The position numbers and the translations under genes are program-made. The notes under the pieces were generated by a model, which was not told the DNA's origin, did no database searches, and saw nothing but the letters and a program-made list of their open reading frames with translations. This document shows, piece by piece, positions 13,334-23,632 of a stretch of DNA of 64,000 nt. Position 1 is the stretch's first letter. The number at the start of each line of letters is the position of its first letter. Source of the stretch: Adiantum capillus-veneris (lineage: Eukaryota; Streptophyta; Polypodiopsida; Polypodiales; Pteridaceae); assembly GCA_014529385.2 (NCBI GenBank), contig CM043953.1:85010342-85074341 (forward strand), given 5' to 3'.

Positions 13334-15484
13334 ACGTGAGCGAGAGGGACCCTCATTATCATTGCTCCACACTGGCTAAACCAAACTCTTTGAGTTCCTA
13401 GACCATGTTGTACCTCATGTGAAAACATGTGCCAAACAGAACCATACCATGTAGGTATGTAACTGTTTCAACAAGAATCAAACCCATCACGGTATCTTGA
13501 GGGACAGGGAAGAGAGAAAATAACACTATTTTCTCAAAATGTTGTGCTTTTACATGACCTTCAACATCCCTTGTACAAAACTTAATCAAACGTAGTTGTA
13601 AAGGAAAAGAACAAAAATAAATAAATACTTACAATGAGGTGGAAAAGTACCTGATACTTTCTTGGAAGTGAGGTATAGCCCTCAACCTATAAGCAAAATT
13701 TCTTTGACCTGATAATCACTAAAAATAGAGATTAGTGAAGATAAAGAAATGAAACTTGTAACCCTGGGTGCTGCCTTGGCAATCCAAACCCCTGGGTATA
13801 GCTTGCAAAACCAACCCCCTTGGTGAAAGGTTGGAAAGAACCTTTCGACTATCCCTTGGCAGATAGTGTTTCTTGAAAAACAAAAGTGTGAAGGTGTCCA
13901 AAAATATGAACATATATTGTGTGATTTAGCAATCACATATATATGGTCATACCTAAAAATTGAGCTCCTATATGCACGCCTAGTGCTATAGGGAAAATGG
14001 GAGATCCATGCAAGGAATGACGTCCCCTAGCTCTTATGGACAATCATGTTGTCCAAAATGCTTGCTGCATCTAGACGCCGTGTTATAGATCAACCTATGC
14101 GAGTATAAGGTCATCAAAAACTCAGCTCAATCGTCGCACCAAAACATGTAGTGTTTACAAATTACCCAAAAACATATGTAATGACAAGACTCTTGCTTGG
14201 CCATGAACATCGATGGGGAATCACAGGGTAGATCTGTTCAAGCTAGAGAACAATCACCCAAGGAATGCCAACAGTTGGGTCTTACCCTAGATTTGATTAT
14301 GGTTCTTAGCCAAGCTATGTGTCTCATAGCCCTTATGTCAATTAGTGTTTAGTCGGCAAACCGATGAAGACTAATTTAGATGGAGTCTTGGCCACTTGCT
14401 AGTAGCTGAGAGTTAGAGCACCTTGGCTTAGGCTGACCCACGAGCAAAACATGTATCAAAAGATTCTTAGAAAGTTTTCATTATTCTTTGAGAGAAATAA
14501 GAAACAGAGAGAAGGAGAACATGCTAGGCTGAGGAACTTTCCTTAAGTTTCTAGAGTGTGTACCCAATCTGTGTGCTCTTACGCATCTGATGCCTGACTT
14601 GCAGCTTATCCTATAAGAATTTCATAGTTTGCTTGTATGACTCTCTCATTGAGAGAGGTAACAGAAAAACACAAAACACATCCCAACCCACCTACCTTGC
14701 AGGGGTCATGATTGTACAAAAATGACTTAAATATGGCACTTTACCGATGAATTAAGTCCTAAATTTAGGTTCCTTTTAGTGTTGGTATGCGATGACAACA
14801 ACCAAAAAGAAAATTATGGGAAACAATTCATAACTAATAGTGTCCTTGACAGAGTGGCTGTGTGAGAACAGAAGCGTAATTTATACCACCTGGGTAGCAT
14901 GCCTTGCATACAAAAGTGGAAGCCCTTGGCACCGTGACTACCATAAAAGTCAACACCATAAGTGCCTTGCACTTGCTAGATTGGTAGGGATTTGGTGAGA
15001 TGATATCCCAATTAATGTAGGTGCTCCAAACTTGGTTTCCATTGCTCTTGATGCCAAGTCAACCGTAGCATGAATTAGAAGTCTTTCATACGTGAAATTG
15101 GCCAAGCATTTGGCTTTGCACAACAAACAATATTGTCCAAAGTAAATGCGGCATGTAAAATTGTGTGGCATGTGTATCATATACTCCCTAATTCAGTGAT
15201 CTTCTATGCACCTCATGATGTGTTCGGCTCATCGTATAAGCCGAGATTATGTAACTGGTCTTACCAAAAATTACCATACCGGAAAAGAAATGGGGGAATA
15301 ACACTACCCAATTGAAAAAACGTACAATACTTTGAAAGTCCACATTCAAGTACGAGAAAATATCTGAGCATAACATGTTTAAAAGACATATAACTATTGT
15401 GCCCTGCACCAAAACTGGAGTTTATGTCTAATGACAAACTCATGCATCATGCTTACGTTTTTGTACATGTGGACACTGTTTTTT
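13334..15484. other. Non-coding interior of the large element (second part)
   Basis: This continues the interior interrupted by the 2.2-kb insertion. Short segments (13334-13410 and about 13840-13900) are collinear with 61625-61700 and 62320-62370. The minus-strand frame at 14950-15180 (76 codons, cysteine-containing) is unrecognised and may be chance. No pol motif was found. Confidence 0.6.
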
Positions 15485-16054
15485 TTAATGCGTTCCTAAG
15501 CAGTAAAAGCATAATTTTTGACTCTTTGCCTGTTGAAAGTCAGATTGTGATAGTCGCTTCCTGACCATGTTGGTCATGACAAGATCTGTATCTACAACCA
15601 ATTTGGATTGTGATAGTTTCTTCTTGACCACATTGGTCATGACCAGATCTGTATCTACAACCGATTTCTCTTGTGCTTGCTGGACCTCTTTGGTCATAAG
15701 TGGTGGGCAGACAACCGCTTGGGTTGCCGGCAAGTAATAAGCTGATTCTGGTAACATATTGTAAATTAATCGTGTGAGATTTTCCACTTGCGTAGCCAAT
15801 ATCTGAACCCGTACGGCTAGCTTGCAAAATCGGGCATCAAAATTTTGCCAATCCTGTCGAGTGACAAACTCCCTGGCATCCAGCAAGTTACTATCATCCT
15901 CCAGAATATCAAACACGCTCTGCGGAGGAGGGCAAGATATTTGTGGAGAGAGAGATGGATCACTTGGGTTTGCATCATCCGTCCCTATTGCCACGAGGGT
16001 ACCCTCCGTTAGAGTATCCAACCATGCGATATCCACAAGTGGAGAAAACTCCAA
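15485..16054 (-). CDS. Gag-like stub (189 codons) of the large element
   Basis: This minus-strand frame opens with an acidic, Pro-rich N terminus. It continues through a helical segment rich in Leu, Val and Gln (residues 64-95, VRVQILATQVENLTRLIYNML) and ends in KLCFYCLGTH, the first half of a CCHC zinc knuckle, where a stop cuts it. About 870 nt of leader separate it from the PBS once the nested array is removed, a normal place for gag. Residues about 128-170 contain two copies of a 21-residue unit (VVDTDLVMTN...), encoded by a 63-bp tandem repeat. It was probably a nucleocapsid/coat precursor that lost its C-terminal half. No homologue was identified with certainty, and an unrelated captured fragment is possible. 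Confidence 0.55.
   Translation of the reverse strand: MEFSPLVDIAWLDTLTEGTLVAIGTDDANPSDPSLSPQISCPPPQSVFDILEDDSNLLDAREFVTRQDWQNFDARFCKLAVRVQILATQVENLTRLIYNMLPESAYYLPATQAVVCPPLMTKEVQQAQEKSVVDTDLVMTNVVKKKLSQSKLVVDTDLVMTNMVRKRLSQSDFQQAKSQKLCFYCLGTH
15543..15668 (-). repeat. 63-bp in-frame tandem repeat inside the gag-like stub
   Basis: GATTGTGATAGT starts units at 15543 and 15606, each running to the same CTGTATCTACAACC end. The length, 21 codons, keeps the frame. Confidence 0.93.
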
Positions 16055-16806
16055 GTATTCAAAGTAAAATATGTGTTAATCAATCAATTTCCACATTCGT
16101 GGAAAAAACGTGTTGTGCAAAAAAGAGAAAACAATACCTTGGATTGCAGAAAGGCTCATAGCCATAGTATGCACCGAAAACGATGACAATTAGCCGTGCT
16201 AATTAGATTTTTAATCTTAATCGAAGATAAAATTTCCTTCAAAGCAAGTCATTCGTGAATTGGGAAAGAATTGAACCCGAATCCCTTGAATTTGTGGTTG
16301 TCCCACTAGTAGGTAGTTACAATCGGGATGTGATTTGATAAGCTTCTCTTCGAGCCCTTTCCCAATAGCAATGTTGGAAGAAGACGATCTGCCAATTATT
16401 TTCCCAGACTCGGTTTTCCAAAGCTTTGCAATTTCCTTGAATTTGTGGTTGTCAGATGTGCCAAGACGCACGACCTTGGTGTACTACGGATGTCGGGGTT
16501 GTGTTTTGATGGTATGGGGTGTATGCCGGGGTGGGCATGCACCCTATCTTAAGTAAATTGCCCCAAGACCAAAGGCCTTAGGGCATTGTAGTATGAAACT
16601 ATCATCAAGCTTGGCGATGGTGTTTGCAGCAGAGCCACCAAGAGAGAGAAAGGGAGAAGGGCGTCGATGTGTTGCTCGGCTGCACCAGCCACCACAGGGT
16701 CGAGCTCTATTCAGCTCCGCCTTGAGCTCCCATCAAGCCTGACCATGAGTGGTTTGGAGCCTCTCGACTAGCCACCGCCTCTCGCCTCAAGAGGCCCTGC
16801 ACACGC
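16055..16806. other. Leader of the large element up to the nested array
   Basis: Contains a repeated word, CCTTGAATTTGTGGTTGTC, at about 16283 and 16435, and a GC-rich part at 16600-16806 that continues in composition at 27076-27180 across the nested array. An 84-codon minus-strand frame at 16217-16471 has no recognised domain. The last four bases, ACGC, are the left TSD of the array. Confidence 0.6.
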
Positions 16807-17953
16807 TGTCAGGAGTTTTTTGGAGCAAGGGATTGCGCATATGTACATATCCATGCATGGTGCATCAAATAAAGTATTGCCCATTTTCTAGAGCCAGGTG
16901 GTTACGTGGGGCCCACATGTGTACAGGAAGGACACCATGTACATAGTGCATCGATTTTCATCGTTACTAGTACCATTGTGTTTTTCTACAATAAGGAGGA
17001 GTTGGTAGCATGTAAAACTTCTCGAGGAAGCTATCCGCGGGCCGACGACGTGAGGTCAGCAGGTGCGTCAGATGGCATCTAGTGGCGTCAGGAGGGCGAA
17101 CGAGGTCAATATTTGCACGCGGATGAGGACGGACACAACGTGGATGTTTGCTTGTGAGAATTATGCAGAAAGGTCATCATGAGGACCTTTTTTTGGGGCC
17201 ACTTCACGTGGTTGCGGGATGCATTATTGGGGAAAGTTGAGTGCTAGGTGTGCGGATGATGCAAAAAAGGTGACAACTATGCACTGCGAGGTCAGTTTTT
17301 GGCCTGTTCGGGGTCCGTTTGAGGTCATCTAAAAGGCCAAGGGTGCCCAAGTAATAAAGCTAAGTGTGGGAACTGAAAAAACTGAGAGAAGACCAGAAAA
17401 AACGTGGAGAAGAGAGGAGGAACAGCCGCAGGTGTGTTTTTGCTCATTTTGGAGCCTGTTTTGGCCGTAAACTGCTCATCCGAGGTCGGATTTGAGCACT
17501 TTGACATTGTAGACTGGGGTTTTGGGCCGTTCCGGACGCGATGGCGCTGTCCATTTTGCCAAATTCCTCCCTCTTTTTCTGCTGTTTTGGCTGTGTAAGT
17601 TTCTCCTATGAGCGAAGTTTCTGCTCCAGTTTGTGATTGTATCTGGCTTATTTTACCCATACTGTGTGAGCTATTTGCCCCATTGGTGTTGGCCTAAGCT
17701 CATTTGTATCTAAACATCAGAAATTCTTCTCTTTTGAGCTGAGTTTTTTGGGTGTGTGTGTGTGTGTGTGTGTGTGTCTGTGTGGAGTGGGCAAGTAGAT
17801 AGTCTCTCTCCTCTCACTCCAGAGGTGTGTTCCCTGTCTCGGCCAGGTGTGTTGTGTAAGCCGAGTGGTGCCCCATAGTGTGTGTGTGTATCTTCCCAAG
17901 AGTGTGTGTCGGGTCGTTATAGAGGTGCTGTGTGTGTTTTCATCCCGCTCACA
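16807..17953 (+). repeat. LTR 1 of the tandem array (1147 bp)
   Basis: Starts TGTCAGGAGTTTTTTGG and ends CCCGCTCACA. It contains two adjacent palindromes near its start (16839-16860) and a (TG)n tract at 17753-17777. It is preceded by ACGC and followed by the primer site. Confidence 0.95.
16839..16860. promoter_or_regulatory. Adjacent palindromes ATATGTACATAT and CCATGCATGG in U3
   Basis: A perfect 12-bp palindrome abuts a perfect 10-bp palindrome containing CATGCATG, the RY/Sph core bound by plant B3 factors (established for ABI3/FUS3). The same pair occurs in LTR2 and LTR3. The older copies at 30639, 38927 and 40983 keep only CATGCATGG. Regulatory use is inference. Confidence 0.5.
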
Positions 17954-17959
17954 TTCTTT

Positions 17960-17977
17960 TGGCGCCCCCACGGAGGA
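17960..17977 (+). other. Primer binding site, unit 1
   Basis: TGGCGCCCCCACGGAGG starts 6 bp after the LTR end. The first seven bases fit the tRNA-Asp-type PBS used by many plant Ty3 elements, and the rest fits poorly, so the tRNA is uncertain. Identical sequences follow LTR2 (22558) and, nearly, LTR 4 (31784). Confidence 0.6.
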
Positions 17978-17997
17978 TCTTCTTCGAGTACCTTCTG

Positions 17998-18135
17998 CTT
18001 CGAGCTTCGAGCTTCGAGCTTCGAGCTTCGAGCTTCGAGCTTCGGGATTACAGGTTGCAGGTTGCAGATTACAGGTTACAGGTTACAGGTTACAGGGACA
18101 GGTACAGGTACAGGTGATTCACATAGGTATAGGTA
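17998..18135 (+). repeat. Leader minisatellites, unit 1
   Basis: A 7-bp unit CTTCGAG is repeated about six times, then variants of GGTTACA/GGTTGCA/GGTACA follow. Unit 2 of the array (22596 on) has two fewer CTTCGAG units, and the older copy at 31800-31890 has almost none. Confidence 0.95.
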
Positions 18136-18727
18136 GCTGGAGTACAGTGATATACTAGCAGTGATGTCACTTGCAGTTGTTGTGGGTATGCATCACTTGG
18201 CGCCTATTTGAGCGCATTGTCTACTGGATTGTACGTTACTTGTGGAAACTGACATTGTACGCATTTGTGGAGCCATACTTGGTTGTATTTGGCAGTCCCA
18301 ACCATTTCTGAGACTTGGTCTGGAAGATAGTCATTTCTGAGACTTGACTATACGCGATTTGCATTAGCCTTCGTGTGAGGGTCGATAGCGTGAGGTTTTT
18401 ATTGAGCTGGGGGATTCTCAAATGTAGAGATCCTTTCGGTGATACAGATAGCTGGAGCACCCTTTTTGTGACCTCGCCATAGGCTATGTACTAGTGAGTC
18501 CTACTTGATGCTCGGGTTCTATTGTTGACAGCTTATGCATACATAGACAGTCTATATTTTGGGTTCCTACTGCTCTACTTCTGGGGAAACTCTGTCGAAA
18601 TTTTCCCAAGTTATGATGGCTGGTTTTTTGGTATTTTGAGCCATTTATGCTGTTATGCTGCTGAAATTTTGGCAAAATCAGAGGTTGAGTCAGGTGTGCC
18701 TTCTTGGGAGCTTCATGGTTGGCTTTA

Positions 18728-18946
18728 ATGGATGATCAAAATGGCCCTCAGTTCACTCCTTTTCATTTAACTCAAAGGATTCAAATTAATGTTCATGTGT
18801 CCAGGAAGATCTTTTTCCAGCAGCGCATAGTCTTTATGTTTGGGCCAAGAAGATTGAGAGAGATCCTGGAATGTCCTTTGCCTGTTGTCATTCCGATGAT
18901 CAACTATGAAAACTCATTTGATGTGCATGTGTTTGTCCTTATCTAA
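18728..18946 (+). CDS. Small upstream ORF (72 codons) in the retrotransposon leader
   Basis: A frame beginning MDDQNGPQFTPFHL lies about 100 bp before gag and ends FDVHVFVLI. An in-frame ATG 24 bp earlier is possible. It contains a basic segment (FGPRRLREIL) and no recognised domain. The second array unit (23312-23530) has the same frame; the one base difference I see (CAA/CAG) is synonymous. The older copy near 32472 is cut by a stop after THLTQRI-like sequence. It could be an accessory ORF, an upstream ORF tuning gag translation, or chance; function unknown. Confidence 0.4.
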   Translation: MDDQNGPQFTPFHLTQRIQINVHVSRKIFFQQRIVFMFGPRRLREILECPLPVVIPMINYENSFDVHVFVLI

Positions 18947-19048
18947 AGCTGAACTCCATTGAAGTTTCTGGGAATTGGGTAGTCAAAAGTTTTGGGTTCT
19001 GACACGTGTGTTCGAAGGGTTTCTCAAAGCATTGTAACTTGGGTAGCC

Positions 19049-21349
19049 ATGGCTTTCTCTAATCCGGAGTTTCATGGAAGAAGTGACGAAGATGTGGAAG
19101 AAGTTTTGGAAAAGATGGAGGTTGCCTCCATTAGCAACCAGATTCATGACCCTACGCAAATGTTACGCCTTCTCCAAATTTGTTTGAAGAGTGATGCACG
19201 AGTTTGGTCTAAAGCATTTGAAGAGGAGTTGCGTGTGGTTGATCCACCTGTAAGGTTGAGTTGGGACAATCTACGACATGGGTTGGAAGTGGAGTTTGTG
19301 AAGATAGAAGATCCTGACAAGGTGTGGCAAGAAGTACATGCTTTGGTGCAAAAGGAAGGTGAGCCAGTAGATGCGTACATACGTAAGTTTTCATTGGCAT
19401 GGGAGCGAATGTGCAAGGCTTTAGCACCACAGGTACCCCCGCCTGACATGATGAAGAAGGACAGGTTCTTGGCTGGTCTTTGGGAGAATATACGTTGGAG
19501 AGTGGAGCTAAAGAAGCCTAGGACATATGAGGATGCACTAGAGGTAGCTAGGAACAAAGAGTGGAAGCTGAGGAAAATGAGCCAGTTAGGGGTGGAGTCT
19601 TTGCCAATGAGGTCTGAATTTCAGCCTATAGAGTCTTTACAAGGGCGCATGTCAAGGGTTCATCATGAACCACTGGTTCCTGTTACTACTCAGGTTATGC
19701 CAGCAGTGGTCACTACAGCAGTGCAAGATGATGGGCTAAGGCAAGACATGAGGCAAATGGTAGATTTGATGAAGAATCTCAGCCTAAACATGCTAGGTCA
19801 AGTGGGAAATAATCGAGGTCGAGGGAGGTTTGCAAATCAGCCAGGAGGTGAAGAAAGGCCTAGGAATGGTGTTGGACAAAGCAATGGTAGGTTTTGGAGG
19901 CAGACGCCCACATGTTATAATTGTGGAGAGTTGGGTCACATCAGCCCGCAATGTGATAAGCCACCAAGGATGGGGGGAGACATGTATCCATTGCCAAGAC
20001 AGGTGCTAACTAGGTCAAATGATTATGGCATCGAAATTAAGGGAGACGAAGGAACGAGTGGACTGACCCAGGAGGAAAAGGGAAAGACAAAAGTGCTAAG
20101 TGTAGTCACCTTGGAGAAGGCATCAAAGCTAGAGGATACATTAGTGATGCCTATTGGGAAGAGGACCACAGAGGATAAGGAAGGAAGAAGTGCCCCAGGT
20201 CCTAGTAAGAAGAAAGGAAAGAGCCATGAAGACGAGGATGTCAAGGCCAAGAGGAAAAGGAGAGCTCGTCGAAAGTTTCATGTTTCAGATTTTCCACTAG
20301 GGGATGGGCAATTAAGCTATGACTTAAAGGAGGATCTGACGAGCAGGAAGGCAGATGTTACTTTTGGGCAGCTTATAGAGATGGTGCCTAAGTTAAAGCG
20401 ACAGTGGAAGAGGATGGTTAACCCAATGGAGAAAGAGCCAGAGAGAGGTTCAGTAAAGGTGTTGGCAATGGATGAGCTACCAGACATTTGTCCAATAGTA
20501 GATGTGTGGCATAAAAGGAAAAATTTGGGACAAGGTTATGTGGATGGCGGAGCCCAAATATGCGTCATAACACACTCATGCGTTGAGAAGATGGGTCTCA
20601 CAGTGGCTGGGGTGTCAGGGTTTCGAATCAGATTGGCAAACCATCAAAAAGTAAAATGCTTGGGTGTTGCAAAGAGCTTAGAAGTGGAGGCATATGATGC
20701 AAAGGCAGTGGTTGATTTTCATGTGATGCCAGCAGGGTTGGGAGCATATCCTATTATACTGGGAAGACCATGGTTACGTGCAGTGGGAGCTTATCAAGAT
20801 TGGAGACATGGTACGATTAACCTCTATGGAAAGACAGGTACCAAGAAGCTTTATAATATGGATACAAGGAAACGATTAGAGGAGATTTATGAAGATGAGG
20901 ATGAGTCTAGTGATGAAGACTCTTCCACGGTGACAGATGAGGATAGTGATAGCACTACCAGCAGTGATGAGGATGCTGATGTTGCATTTCTTTTGATGGA
21001 CAAAGAAATCCAGGAGATTGGTTTAGTTGCATTTGCGAATGAGGTTGAAGATGAAAGTGAATGGCCTTATGAAGTGATTGAAGGGTTGATGCAAACCAAG
21101 GTTGAGTTTTCAAAGAAGCAGGAATTGATGACACAAATGATCAGTGGAGACCTCTCAGCTATGGAGATGGAGATATATTTGCACATGCAAGTCTATGCCA
21201 AAGTAATTGATGATTTTCTTGATGGGAGGTTGATAAATGGCATCTCTACAGGTTTTCCTTGGGAACCAGGTGAAAGTTTGATTAAGCTTTTGATGCAAGG
21301 AATGCCAAGTGTTTTTGTGTGGGATCCAGGTGGAATGAGCATCTACTAG
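19049..21349 (+). CDS. Intact Ty3/gypsy gag-protease polyprotein (766 aa), pol-less
   Basis: Gag packages the element RNA and the aspartic protease cleaves the polyprotein. The ATG at 19049 is preferred to the in-frame one at 18992: it sits in GCCATGG and starts the conserved part (MAFSNPEFHGRSDED). Gag capsid-type sequence covers residues about 35-180 (LLQICLKSDARVWSKAF; VWQEVHALVQKEGEPVDAYIR). A CX2CX4HX4C knuckle is at 289-302 and a basic stretch KRKRRARR at about 401. The protease has DGGA at 499-502, a common plant variant of DT/SGA, and ILGRPW near 570. An acidic Ser/Asp/Glu tail follows (about 613-642). The frame then ends after a short segment and meets the element's 3' end, so RT, RNase H and integrase are missing. 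It would need an autonomous partner. Confidence 0.95.
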   Translation: MAFSNPEFHGRSDEDVEEVLEKMEVASISNQIHDPTQMLRLLQICLKSDARVWSKAFEEELRVVDPPVRLSWDNLRHGLEVEFVKIEDPDKVWQEVHALVQKEGEPVDAYIRKFSLAWERMCKALAPQVPPPDMMKKDRFLAGLWENIRWRVELKKPRTYEDALEVARNKEWKLRKMSQLGVESLPMRSEFQPIESLQGRMSRVHHEPLVPVTTQVMPAVVTTAVQDDGLRQDMRQMVDLMKNLSLNMLGQVGNNRGRGRFANQPGGEERPRNGVGQSNGRFWRQTPTCYNCGELGHISPQCDKPPRMGGDMYPLPRQVLTRSNDYGIEIKGDEGTSGLTQEEKGKTKVLSVVTLEKASKLEDTLVMPIGKRTTEDKEGRSAPGPSKKKGKSHEDEDVKAKRKRRARRKFHVSDFPLGDGQLSYDLKEDLTSRKADVTFGQLIEMVPKLKRQWKRMVNPMEKEPERGSVKVLAMDELPDICPIVDVWHKRKNLGQGYVDGGAQICVITHSCVEKMGLTVAGVSGFRIRLANHQKVKCLGVAKSLEVEAYDAKAVVDFHVMPAGLGAYPIILGRPWLRAVGAYQDWRHGTINLYGKTGTKKLYNMDTRKRLEEIYEDEDESSDEDSSTVTDEDSDSTTSSDEDADVAFLLMDKEIQEIGLVAFANEVEDESEWPYEVIEGLMQTKVEFSKKQELMTQMISGDLSAMEMEIYLHMQVYAKVIDDFLDGRLINGISTGFPWEPGESLIKLLMQGMPSVFVWDPGGMSIY

Positions 21350-21380
21350 TGTTGCTGCTGCTGAGCATGAATGCTCTAGC

Positions 21381-21402
21381 AGGCTAGGGGGTGGGCAAAT
21401 TA
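21381..21402 (+). other. Polypurine tract, unit 1
   Basis: AGGCTAGGGGGTGGGCAAATTA directly precedes LTR2. The same tract, slightly varied, precedes LTR3, the LTR starting at 40983 and, inverted, the LTR ending at 38927. Confidence 0.85.
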
Positions 21403-22551
21403 TGTCAGGAGTTTTTTGGAGCAAGGGATTGCGCATATGTACATATCCATGCATGGTGCATCAAATAAAGTATTGCCCATTTTCTAGAGCCAGGTGGTTA
21501 CGTGGGGCCCACATGTGTACAGGAAGGACACCATGTACATAGTGCATCGATTTTCATCGTTACTAGTACCATTGTGTTTTTCTACAATAAGGAGGAGTTG
21601 GTAGCGCGTAAAACTTCTCGAGGAAGCTATCCGCGGGCCGACGACGTGAGGTCAGCAGGTGCGTCAGATGGCATCTAGTGGCGTCAGGAGGGCGAACGAG
21701 GTCAATATTTGCACGCGGATGAGGACGGACACAACGTGGGTGTTTGCTTGTGAGAATTATGCAGAAAGGTCATCATGAGGACCTTTTTTTGGGGCCACTT
21801 CACGTGGTTGCGGGATGCATTATTGGGGAAAGTTGAGTGCTAGGTGTGCGGATGATGCAAAAAAGGTGACAACTATGCACTGCGAGGTCAGTTTTTGGCC
21901 TGTTCGGGGTCCGTTTGAGGTCATCTAAAAGGCCAAGGGTGCCCAAGTAATAAAGCTAAGTGTGGGAACTGAAAAAAAATTGAGAGAAGACCAGAAAAAA
22001 CGTGGAGAAGAGAGGAGGAACAGCCACAGGTGTGTTTTTGCTCATTTTGGAGCCTGTTTTGGCCGTAAACTGCTCATCCGAGGTCGGATTTGAGCACTTT
22101 GACATTGTAGACTGGGGTTTTGGGCCGTTCCGGACGCGATGGCGCTGTCCATTTTGCCAAATTCCTCCCTCTTTTTTTGCTGTTTTGGCTGTGTAAGTTT
22201 CTCCTATGAGCGAAGTTTCTGCTCCAGTTTGTGATTGTATCTGGCTTATTTTACCCATACTGTGTGAGCTATTTGCCCCATTGGTGTTGGCCTAAGCTCA
22301 TTTGTATCTAAACATCAGAAATTCTTCTCTTTTGAGCTGAGTTTTTTGGGTGTGTGTGTGTGTGTGTGTGTGTGTCTGTGTGGAGTGGGCAAGTAGATAG
22401 TCTCTCTCCTCTCACTCCAGAGGTGTGTTCCCTGTCTCGGCCAGGTGTGTTGTGTAAGCCGAGTGGTGCCCCATAGTGTGTGTGTGTATCTTCCCAAGAG
22501 TGTGTGTCGGGTTGTTATAGAGGCGTTGTGTGTGTTTTCATCCCGCTCACA
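21403..22551 (+). repeat. LTR 2 (1149 bp), shared by both array units
   Basis: It serves as the 3' LTR of unit 1 and the 5' LTR of unit 2: a PPT precedes it and a PBS follows it. It differs from LTR1 and LTR3 by few substitutions and an A-run 2 bp longer near 21972. Confidence 0.95.
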
Positions 22552-23632
22552 TTCTTTTGGCGCCCCCACGGAGGATCTTCTTCGAGTACCTTCTGCTTCG
22601 AGCTTCGAGCTTCGAGCTTCGAGCTTCGGGATTACAGGTTGCAGGTTGCAGATTACAGGTTACAGGTTACAGGTTACAGGGACAGGTACAGGTACAGGTG
22701 ATTCACATAGGTATAGGTAGCTGGAGTACAGTGATATACTAGCAGTGATGTCACTTGCAGTTGTTGTGGGTATGCATCACTTGGCGCCTATTTGAGCGCA
22801 TTGTCTACTGGATTGTACGTTACTTGTGGAAACTGACATTGTACGCATTTGTGGAGCCATACTTGGTTGTATTTGGCAGTCCCAACCATTTCTGAGACTT
22901 GGTCTGGAAGATAGTCATTTCTGAGACTTGACTATACGCGATTTGCATTAGCCTTCGTGTGAGGGTCGATAGCGTGAGGTTTTTATTGAGCTGGGGGATT
23001 CTCAAATGTAGAGATCCTTTCGGTGATACAGGTAGCTGGAGCACCCTTTTTGTGACCTCGCCATAGGCTATGTACTAGTGAGTCCTACTTGATGCTCGGG
23101 TTCTATTGTTGACAGCTTATGCATACATAGACAGTCTATATTTTGGGTTCCTACTGCTCTACTTCTGGGGAAACTCTGTCGAAATTTTCCCAAGTTATGA
23201 TGGCTGGTTTTTTGGTATTTTGAGCCATTTATGCTGTTATGCTGCTGAAATTTTGGCAAAATCAGAGGTTGAGTCAGGTGTGCCTTCTTGGGAGCTTCAT
23301 GGTTGGCTTTAATGGATGATCAAAATGGCCCTCAGTTCACTCCTTTTCATTTAACTCAAAGGATTCAGATTAATGTTCATGTGTCCAGGAAGATCTTTTT
23401 CCAGCAGCGCATAGTCTTTATGTTTGGGCCAAGAAGATTGAGAGAGATCCTGGAATGTCCTTTGCCTGTTGTCATTCCGATGATCAACTATGAAAACTCA
23501 TTTGATGTGCATGTGTTTGTCCTTATCTAAAGCTGAACTCCATTGAAGTTTCTGGGAATTGGGTAGTCAAAAGTTTTGGGTTCTGACACGTGGGTTCGAA
23601 GGGTTTCTCAAAGCATTGTAACTTGGGTAGCC
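22552..23632 (+). other. Leader of array unit 2 (PBS, minisatellites, upstream ORF)
   Basis: Repeats the unit 1 leader: PBS at 22558, four CTTCGAG units from about 22596, GGTTACA repeats, and the 72-codon upstream ORF at 23312-23530. Confidence 0.85.

Noticed and set aside
19144-19557. 137-codon antisense frame, present in all three gag copies (also 23728-24141 and 32885-33298)
   Set aside because: It lies entirely antisense to well-supported gag coding sequence and its persistence follows from gag codon structure; no domain or start context supports it.
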